Of a stretch of 64,000 nt of DNA, positions 20,145 to 28,113 are shown in pieces (within the stretch, counting starts at the first letter, position 1; each line of letters opens with the position of its first letter). Source of the stretch: Planctomycetaceae bacterium. GTDB taxonomy: Bacteria; Planctomycetota; Planctomycetia; Pirellulales; Pirellulaceae. The stretch spans positions 19,475 through 83,474 of the forward strand of contig PAQH01000127.1 of the NCBI GenBank assembly GCA_002709225.1, read 5' to 3'. The notes beneath the pieces were generated by a model, which was given only the letters and a program-made list of their open reading frames with translations, had not been told where the DNA came from and ran no database searches. Position numbers and translations under genes: made by a program.

Positions 20145-21632
20145 ATGATGGCCCAACGGATGAGAAGCGGCCGGCGCGTTCGTTTCCCACGCGTAAGTTT
20201 CCCGCGCGTAATAGGTACCCTGATCGTTCCATTGACCCTGTGCGTTCCGTGGTGCCGATTCACGAGTGCCGAGGATATCAGTTTCCGCGAATGGGTGTCG
20301 CGGTGTCAACGTGCGCCGGCAAACCGGGTGCTCAGTGGACGTTTCCCGCGCCCAGCGGAATTGCCTCTGCCTGATCTGCAGCCGCTCCATAAACTGCTGG
20401 ACCAGGTACTCGTGAACTACCGCCGCGGCGCCCTGGCGAAAACCGACCGCTGGGTCGGAGCGGCACCCCAGCCAAAGGAGTTTTTTGACACGCAACGCAG
20501 CTACTTCACGCGCCCACCAATACCTTTTCAACCCTTTGCGCAAAAACTTGTGGTCGCGGCTGGAGCGGAGTTTATCTTTCACGGCGATTTTCACGGTGAT
20601 GTGCGGTCCTTCGTGGGGATGCTCCAGTGGCTCAATACGAACGGCCGGATGGATGGTTTTCGCCTCAAAAGCCGCCGCTGTTTCCTTGTGTTTCTCGGAG
20701 ATTACACCGATCGGGGCGCGTATGGCGTAGAAGTTCTCTATACGCTGTTTCGTTTGGCGGTAGAAAATCCGGGGCAGGTATTGATGGCGCGCGGAAATCA
20801 TGAGGACTTTCTCTTGACCGCCAATTATGGCTTCCTTCATGAACTGCGGACGAAATACGGGCCGTCCACCAATCCGCTACGGATTTGGCGGATGTTTGAT
20901 TTTCTGCCGGTAGTAATTTACCTGGGAGTCGGCAACGACTACTTACAATGCAATCATGGTGGCATGGAGCCTGGTTACGATGCTCATGATCTTTTGAACG
21001 CCGAGGGAAAGGAACGTTATCAACTGCTGGGCGAAATCAGACGCCGACAATTTCAACAAGCGCATCCACAGTGGGTGTCTCCGCTGGACGCCAGGACCCG
21101 GCAACTGTTAACTCGACGAATGAAGGATTTTCGTCCGCAAAACCCCACCACGCCGAACTCGCTCGGCTTCATGTGGAGTGATTACGCACTCTACAAAGAC
21201 GCCGCGCCGCTTGGATACAACACCAATCGGATGGCCTTTGTATTCGGAAAGTCGCCAACCGCTTATCTGTTGCGAACAGCCAGTCGCGGGGAGGCGCAGT
21301 TACACGCGGTATTCCGCGCGCACCAGCACTCCAGCGCTCCGAACCCCATGATGAAGCGTTTGCTCGCATCCCGGGGAGCTTTTCGTCACTGGCAGTCAAC
21401 AGATACGGTTCGGCAAGCCAATGCGCAGGCTGATGCGCTCAAATCGCTGGTGGATACTCGGCCGGTACGCCCGATCACTCCGGGGTCGGTCTGGACGTGG
21501 AACGTGGCGCCTGACAGCGTCTACGGTCGCGGGAACCGATATACATTCGATACGATCGGTATTCTCACAACAGCGCCCCAATTTACCCAATGGAAGGTCG
21601 AGGTCGTCAACATACCCATTAACGTTCGGTGA
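20145..21632 (+). CDS. Exported PPP-family metallophosphoesterase
   Basis: GDFHGDV, FLGDYTDRG, RGNHED, NHGGMEPG motifs; RBS-like aggaaggtggag before ATG 20145. Confidence 0.82.
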   Translation: MMAQRMRSGRRVRFPRVSFPRVIGTLIVPLTLCVPWCRFTSAEDISFREWVSRCQRAPANRVLSGRFPRPAELPLPDLQPLHKLLDQVLVNYRRGALAKTDRWVGAAPQPKEFFDTQRSYFTRPPIPFQPFAQKLVVAAGAEFIFHGDFHGDVRSFVGMLQWLNTNGRMDGFRLKSRRCFLVFLGDYTDRGAYGVEVLYTLFRLAVENPGQVLMARGNHEDFLLTANYGFLHELRTKYGPSTNPLRIWRMFDFLPVVIYLGVGNDYLQCNHGGMEPGYDAHDLLNAEGKERYQLLGEIRRRQFQQAHPQWVSPLDARTRQLLTRRMKDFRPQNPTTPNSLGFMWSDYALYKDAAPLGYNTNRMAFVFGKSPTAYLLRTASRGEAQLHAVFRAHQHSSAPNPMMKRLLASRGAFRHWQSTDTVRQANAQADALKSLVDTRPVRPITPGSVWTWNVAPDSVYGRGNRYTFDTIGILTTAPQFTQWKVEVVNIPINVR

Positions 21633-21766
21633 TTAGTGCGGGCCCCGTTGGTATCGGTGCCAGTTGAAGAGTGACACGCTGCGTGGCGACACACACGCCG
21701 TCCAATTAGGCTGGCTGAATCGTCCTGCCCCTTCCTCAAGTTGCCCGAAAGTCTGGGAGACCTGAG

Positions 21767-22395
21767 ATGTTCCGTCTGCTGTCGCGTTTTGGGTCTTGTT
21801 CTTGTTGGCGATCACCCAGGTGTCCGCTGCCGGTGCGCAGCAGATGCCAAGTCGCAATCGTGGCATCGTTGTTTTGGCGGATTCGCCTGCGGTGCACAAA
21901 CAGCTCAAATTGGCCGAACGCCAGGAGCCGGCTCTGAAAAATGGGGGCACCAAGGCACGGCGACAACGCCAGCCGGCCACGAAAAGTTCGAGTGCGTCCG
22001 CTCGACGTGAGAAACGATCCGAGACGACCACATCCTTGCGCAACGTCTTGGCGATGCCCCTGAACAAAGAACAACAGCAACGCTTATTCGAGATCGAAAT
22101 CCAGTGGACATCGAGGGCCTGGATGCTACTTCGTCAGGAACTCCGGCCGGTCCTCGAACTGTCGCCAGAGACGCGTGTCGCGATCCGTGACCTGGCCTTT
22201 AAGTCACGAGATGAGACGGAACTGTTGCCGGCGCAGCTGAAGCCCGAGAACAGAAAGGAAACTCAGCAGAAGATCCGTCGCATGCTGCGCGAGGCGCGGG
22301 CCGCCGCGGTCAAACTCTTGACTCCTACCCAGCGGGAGCAATGGGAGTCCGCAAAAGGGGATGTTTTTCAACTTTCCGCGAAGAAGCAACAGTAA
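21767..22395 (+). CDS. LTxxQ-like small exported protein; 5' end probably frameshifted
   Basis: LNKEQQQRL and LTPTQREQW motifs; the annotated ORF starts at TTG 21796, but an RBS plus ATG at 21767 in another frame would complete a signal peptide. Confidence 0.55.
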
Positions 22396-22526
22396 CCCGA
22401 CACGGTCGGCGCCCGCACACCGCCCCGTTCGCACGATTCACAGCGCCGGCTAGGCGTAACGGCGCCGCATGGAGTATGATCGGTCCGCCGTTGAACAGGC
22501 CCCTTCCCCCCCCGTGGTGAACCGCC

Positions 22527-23453
22527 GTGTTGTCTCACAGCCTTGACGCGTCAGGTCGTGTTCTTCTGATCGCCAGTTGTTGCCTGGTTCCGCTACTCGC
22601 GACACAGCGCGTCTCCCTCACCGAATCAACGGTGCCCGCGGTGGTGGCACAAGTAGGTGCCAACAGCCCCTTCAACAACCGGCGTTTCGGAGGCGGAGGA
22701 GCGGGTTTCCGTCCACGTCCCCTGCCCAATCGGGACGCCTTTCCCCAGTGGAAGAATGCCGTCGGATTTGAACAAGACACCTTTACGTTTGTGCGGATCC
22801 AATACGACTCGTATGGTCCCTTTGGCTGGTGGGATCGGTGGGACAATGACTTCCCCGACGGTGACTGGAATTTTTCCTATCGGCTGCAGCAGATGACGTC
22901 ACTTAAAGTCAATCCCAACGGGAAGGTGTTACGGTTTTCCGACCCGGAGCTGTTTCGTTATCCCTTTGTCTATCTGGCGGGTGTGCAGACGATGCGTTTG
23001 AGCGAAATAGAACGGCAGGCTCTGCGGAGGTACCTCCTCAATGGGGGCTTCATGATGGTCGACGATTTTTGGTCAGCCCGAGCCTGGGCGAACTTGTTGG
23101 CAGAAATGCGGCAGGTATTTCCGGATCGCGAGCCCACCGAGCTGGAGGTAACCCATCCGATCTTTCATCAAGTCTACGACCTGGATGAGCTTCCCCAGGT
23201 CGTTGACATAAAAACTTGGAGTGATGGCTATACCTTCGAACATGCCCACGGCGCTGCGGAAGGCGACCACGCTCCGCATTTTTGGGCTTATCATGACGAT
23301 CGGGGTCGAGTCGTGGCGCTCCTCTGCCACAACAACGATATTGGCGATGGCTGGGAACGCGAGGGCGAAAATGAGGCCTATTTTCGGGAGTTCTCGGAAA
23401 AACAGTCGTACCCTCTCGGGATCAACGTCGTGACCTACGCGCTGACTCACTGA
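22527..23453 (+). CDS. DUF4159-domain exported protein
   Basis: Signal peptide; FVYLAGVQTMRLSEIERQALRRYLLNGGFMMVDDFW is typical of the DUF4159 family. Confidence 0.75.
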   Translation: MLSHSLDASGRVLLIASCCLVPLLATQRVSLTESTVPAVVAQVGANSPFNNRRFGGGGAGFRPRPLPNRDAFPQWKNAVGFEQDTFTFVRIQYDSYGPFGWWDRWDNDFPDGDWNFSYRLQQMTSLKVNPNGKVLRFSDPELFRYPFVYLAGVQTMRLSEIERQALRRYLLNGGFMMVDDFWSARAWANLLAEMRQVFPDREPTELEVTHPIFHQVYDLDELPQVVDIKTWSDGYTFEHAHGAAEGDHAPHFWAYHDDRGRVVALLCHNNDIGDGWEREGENEAYFREFSEKQSYPLGINVVTYALTH

Positions 23454-23521
23454 AAGTGCGTTGGAGTCGGTCCGCACGGTACTGCAAGTGCGTTTTCGCC
23501 GCCCATGCAAGGGAGACGCGG

Positions 23522-26374
23522 ATGAATGTAGTCGGCAAAGTGAAGTGTCTTGGGTGTACGCCCAAACCCTGGGGAGTCGCGTTAGCATTGTCGGTTGTCC
23601 TGCTACCTGCCTTGCCAGCGATTCGAGAATCGCGAGGGCAGCAGACATGGGTCGACAACCGCTTTGAAGAGTTCTCGAAAGGAACGCTCGATGCGAGTGG
23701 ACAAAACATCTATATCAGTCGCGATGGCGCGATCCGCACGATCAATCAGTTTGACCTTAATGCCGACGGCCATCTCGACCTGATTTTCAATTGCACGCAC
23801 GACACGTATCAGATGGTGCCGGCGACGGTTGGTTGGCTCGACGATGCCGCCAAGTCCACCGAGCAACCTCTTGCCGTCGAAGGATCGCGACAAGTGGCCC
23901 TGGGGGATTTGAACGGGGATGGGTACACGGACGCGGTTTTTTGCCCCAATCAGATTGGCGTCCACCACCAGCGGCGCCATCTTTCGATCGCTTGGGGCGG
24001 CGCCGATGGGTGGGATGCGCGACGGATCAATGGCGCATTGCCGATGCACGGCGCGGTCGACGTGGCCATCGCGGATTTGAACGCTGACGAATTTCCGGAC
24101 ATCGCGGTTTTGGGGGCGGAACGTTGGCGCGTCGACCAACCAGTAGGCAACATCGTACGGATTTTCTGGGGCAGTGCCGATGGCTATGCGCTCGTTGAGA
24201 GACTCGACCTGGCGGTTGAGGGCGGAACGGACCTGGCCGCGGCCGATTTCGATGCAAATGGGACGCGGGAACTGGCGGTTTTGAGCGCGCGGGGCCAGGT
24301 GACGCTGTTCAGGGCTGGAGTTGCTACCAGCCCAACAAAACCGCCAGTGGCATTGCGCATCGTGTTACCCGGCGACGATGTCACTTGTTTGACCGCGGCG
24401 GATTGGGATGGCAGTGGACAGGCAGGCCTCCTCGTCGGAACGTCACGCCGTGAACTTTACCAGGTGGGATTTCGGGACGGGCTGTCTGCTGCGGATGTTC
24501 GTACCCTATTGGCCGGGCGGGCGTCGCAAATCTCTGTCGGTGATCTGGATCAGGATGGTAGTCCGGACATGGTGTTGACCCAATTTTCCGGCGCGCGGGC
24601 CGCGGGTGGGGAACAGGCGGGGGCGGATAGCCACGCCAGCGATCGGATCCGCGTCTTGTGGGGGCAACGGGGCGAATTCTCTCAGCAGCGTGCCACGGCC
24701 CTCCCCCTGCGTTACGTGTCCGCGACGGCCATTGGCGATCTGAACGGCGACCACCAGCTCGATTTGGCGGTGGCCGTCCACCAGTCCGACGGGGCATTTA
24801 GGGGAACTTCCTGTTTTTACCTGGGAGATGGGCGGCGCGGGTTTCGTCGTGTGGCCGCTGGGTTTTCCACCGCAGGGACGAGTAGTGTCGCGGTGGCACC
24901 TCGCGAAGAGACACAGCCGGCCCGAGCCGTGTTCTGCAATAGTATTGGAGGTCGCGCTGATGAGGGGGTGCCCCTGCTGGTCTACTGGGGACATCGTGAT
25001 GGTTTTCGCGCTGACGATGTATGGAAGATTCCGTTTCACAGCGGCTATGAGGCCAGTGCTGCGGATCTCAATGCGGATGGGTTTGTCGATTTGATCGCGC
25101 TTAACTCCGGCCATGCGGGCGACGCGGCGCATGCCGATCCCACATTGGGTGCCAATATCTTTTGGGGTTCCGCGAAGGGGTTTGATTTGCAAGGGCGACG
25201 CACTGTCTTGCATGAGCACTTCCTGGGCACGAGTGGTGTTGCGGATCTCAATCGAGATGGGTACCTCGACCTCGTGCTGGAACCTTTTGCCGCGGAGCCA
25301 GGGGCACCGGACATGTTGTTTGTGTATTACGGATCGGCGGACGGGTTTCACCGTGAACAGCGCGTCGCTTTTCCTTCTGACGGTTATTCGCAAGAACACC
25401 TGATCGCGGACCTCAACGCTGACGGTTGGCTCGACATCGCGGTGACCACTCGAAAGTTTCACTGTGTGCGGATCTTCTGGAACAGCCCCGACGGGTTTGA
25501 TCCGCAGCGCGAGCATCGTCTTAAGATTCCGGGCCCGGTTGGGGTCGACGCGGCAGATTTCAACGCCGATGGTCATCTTGATCTGCTGGTAGGGAGTTAC
25601 GACGACCCTTTGGCAGGCTACCGAGACATGGGCAATGTTATTTTCTGGGGAGGCGTGGACGGCTACCAGACGTGGAACGCCCAGTGGCTTCCTGGTTTTT
25701 CTCCGCTGGGCCGCTCGATTGCCGATCTTGATGGAGATGGGCACCTGGATATTTTCTCACCACAACATAGTGGCGAACTGACCCGAGAAGATCTGGCGTG
25801 CCACATCTATTGGGGTAGCGACTCCGGTTTCGCCACCCGCCGCAGAACCACGCTGTATAGCGATTCCGTCAACGATTCAATGATTGGTGATTTTAACGGC
25901 GATGGTCAACTCGACCTGGCGGTCAACGCGCACACGCGGCACGGAAACCACCGCACGGAGTCCCGGGTGTTCTATAACGATGGCCGCCGTTTTCAGGACC
26001 CCCGCGTCCAAAAACTGCCCACCAATGGGCCCCATCTGATGTGGGCCGCCGATGTGGGGCATATCGCCGACCGCTCGTACCGTCAGTGGTACCAATCCAA
26101 CGTATTCGAATTGCGGTCGGCCGCGCACACGGGGAGGCTACGGTGGTCGGCGACAATTCCGCCACAAGGCAGTCTGGACTGGCATGTCCGTACAGCGGCC
26201 ACACGCGCGGAACTGCAACGCTCCCCATGGCACAGGATACCGCCGGCGCAGGAGAGCGGGCATTTCAAACTGGGGGGAATGGACCGGTATCTGCAGTATC
26301 GTGTGACATTACGCGCGGCCAACGGGTGCAGTTATCCGATCGTGCGACGGGTGGAAATCCAGGTCCGCCCATAG
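23522..26374 (+). CDS. FG-GAP/VCBS-repeat exported protein
   Basis: Many DLNxDGxxDLxV repeats with calcium-binding character; start chosen at the MNVVGKVK methionine. Confidence 0.88.
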   Translation: MNVVGKVKCLGCTPKPWGVALALSVVLLPALPAIRESRGQQTWVDNRFEEFSKGTLDASGQNIYISRDGAIRTINQFDLNADGHLDLIFNCTHDTYQMVPATVGWLDDAAKSTEQPLAVEGSRQVALGDLNGDGYTDAVFCPNQIGVHHQRRHLSIAWGGADGWDARRINGALPMHGAVDVAIADLNADEFPDIAVLGAERWRVDQPVGNIVRIFWGSADGYALVERLDLAVEGGTDLAAADFDANGTRELAVLSARGQVTLFRAGVATSPTKPPVALRIVLPGDDVTCLTAADWDGSGQAGLLVGTSRRELYQVGFRDGLSAADVRTLLAGRASQISVGDLDQDGSPDMVLTQFSGARAAGGEQAGADSHASDRIRVLWGQRGEFSQQRATALPLRYVSATAIGDLNGDHQLDLAVAVHQSDGAFRGTSCFYLGDGRRGFRRVAAGFSTAGTSSVAVAPREETQPARAVFCNSIGGRADEGVPLLVYWGHRDGFRADDVWKIPFHSGYEASAADLNADGFVDLIALNSGHAGDAAHADPTLGANIFWGSAKGFDLQGRRTVLHEHFLGTSGVADLNRDGYLDLVLEPFAAEPGAPDMLFVYYGSADGFHREQRVAFPSDGYSQEHLIADLNADGWLDIAVTTRKFHCVRIFWNSPDGFDPQREHRLKIPGPVGVDAADFNADGHLDLLVGSYDDPLAGYRDMGNVIFWGGVDGYQTWNAQWLPGFSPLGRSIADLDGDGHLDIFSPQHSGELTREDLACHIYWGSDSGFATRRRTTLYSDSVNDSMIGDFNGDGQLDLAVNAHTRHGNHRTESRVFYNDGRRFQDPRVQKLPTNGPHLMWAADVGHIADRSYRQWYQSNVFELRSAAHTGRLRWSATIPPQGSLDWHVRTAATRAELQRSPWHRIPPAQESGHFKLGGMDRYLQYRVTLRAANGCSYPIVRRVEIQVRP

Positions 26375-26461
26375 GATTCGGGTCGCTCGAGGGGGGGCGG
26401 CAGTGGTATGATGAAGGTTCGGCTGGGTTCTCTTGGAAACTGGATACGCAGGAAGGCCGCC

Positions 26462-28027
26462 ATGCATCGGTACGGGTGTCGACCGCAGGATCATCCACGT
26501 ATTGGTCGACGAGAATTGCTGGAAGTCGGTGGCATAACTCTGGTGGGAACGGGGCTGTCAGACCTGCTCCGCTTGGAGGCGGCGAGCGGTATAGCACGGA
26601 GCGCCAACCAGGCAACCGCCAAATCGGTGGTCTTTATTTTCCAGTCGGGAGGTCCGTCACAGCACGAAACGGTTGATCCCAAGCCAGAAAGTGTCGCTAC
26701 CATTCGGGGAGAATATGGCACCACGGCGACCCGGATTCCGGGGATCCAGTTTTGCGAATACCTGCCGAAGTTAGCCTCTCTGGCGGATCGATTCTCGATC
26801 GTCCGCACTATGCATCATGTGGCCGGCAGAGAGTTCCGCAATGAACACAGCAGTTGTCATTACTTATTGCACACCGGGACGACAGCGTTGCCGCCTGGTG
26901 ATACCAACGCGTCGATTTCCAATCCACGAGAAGGCCGGATCAGCTGGCCTTCTATCGGTTCGATGATTGCTTATGCGGCGCCGACATCGACGGACGTACC
27001 GCTGCCGGCGATGGTTGAACTGCCACGCGGCAATCTGATGCGGTATCCAGGACGCGATCCCGGACTGTTGGGACCGCGTTACGGCCGCCTGGGAGTTGAT
27101 TTGGCCGCGCCCTGTCACGCCAAGGACGCCGCAGGATCCTGTCCGAATTGTTTCAGTCATGACGATCCCAATCTCGACCCGGAACGCGCGCCGGGCAAAG
27201 GTCCCAAGGCGTGGTGGGACAATAGTAGCTGTCGGCAGCCGGATTTCCATTTGCCCAATCTGGGCAATACAGGGACGGTCTCGATTCCGCAGTTGGAGGA
27301 CAGGCGGGCTTTGTTGGGACGCCTCGATGCGTTGCAGAAAGGCCTCGAACGGGCGGACCGAAGTGGTGCCGTGGCGGCCTGGGACGCCTACCGTCATCAG
27401 GCCATGCGTTACGTACTGGCAGCGAGACCTGGGCGCGGCAACCCATTTGACCTGACGCAGGAGTCGGATCGCACTCGCGACCGCTACGGGCGGGAAGAGT
27501 GGGGGCAGGGATTCTTGGTGGCCCGCAGACTCGTGGAAGCCGGCGTTCGCATGGTACAGATCAATTTGCGCGGCTGGGATACACACCAGAACGCGTTTCG
27601 CGACCTGAAGAGCAAGTTGCTGCCCTCGATCGATCATTGTCTGAGCGGATTTCTAACCGACCTCCAAGAGCGGGGGTTATTGGACGAAACTCTGGTGGTG
27701 ATGTGTGGAGAAATGGGCCGAACGCCGAAGATTTCTCCCATCAGTCCCAACGGCAAAAATGCCTCCGGCGAGCCTTTTACACCGGGGCGCCACCATTGGG
27801 GTGATATATTCCCCTGCTGGTTTGCGGGTGGCGGGATACAGCCGGGGCGCGTCGTGGGGCGCAGTGATTCGCAAGGTGGAGTTCCGGTGACGGAAGCCTA
27901 TACACCCGAGGACTTGGCGGCCACCATCTTCCATTGTCTTGGTATAGGACCTGATCGCGAATTTCGCGACGCCGGAGATCGACCCTACCGCGTCTACCGC
28001 GGGCGGCCGATCGGCGCCCTCTTGTAG
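26462..28027 (+). CDS. DUF1501 protein (unpaired, cysteine-insert type)
   Basis: GRRELLEVG; SGGPSQHETVDPKP; SCPNCFSHDDPNLDP; CGEMGRTPKISPISPNGKNASGE. Confidence 0.93.
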   Translation: MHRYGCRPQDHPRIGRRELLEVGGITLVGTGLSDLLRLEAASGIARSANQATAKSVVFIFQSGGPSQHETVDPKPESVATIRGEYGTTATRIPGIQFCEYLPKLASLADRFSIVRTMHHVAGREFRNEHSSCHYLLHTGTTALPPGDTNASISNPREGRISWPSIGSMIAYAAPTSTDVPLPAMVELPRGNLMRYPGRDPGLLGPRYGRLGVDLAAPCHAKDAAGSCPNCFSHDDPNLDPERAPGKGPKAWWDNSSCRQPDFHLPNLGNTGTVSIPQLEDRRALLGRLDALQKGLERADRSGAVAAWDAYRHQAMRYVLAARPGRGNPFDLTQESDRTRDRYGREEWGQGFLVARRLVEAGVRMVQINLRGWDTHQNAFRDLKSKLLPSIDHCLSGFLTDLQERGLLDETLVVMCGEMGRTPKISPISPNGKNASGEPFTPGRHHWGDIFPCWFAGGGIQPGRVVGRSDSQGGVPVTEAYTPEDLAATIFHCLGIGPDREFRDAGDRPYRVYRGRPIGALL

Positions 28028-28113
28028 GACGTGCGGCAAGGGCGTGGGATCCGGACTTTTTGTAACCGTACCCCCTGCCCGGCCGGCGCGATACCCAGGT
28101 GTAGTAAGAAGGC

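Noticed and set aside
24506-25744. 412-aa antisense ORF opposite the FG-GAP gene
   Set aside because: Its repeat-like content is the mirror of the FG-GAP repeats on the plus strand.
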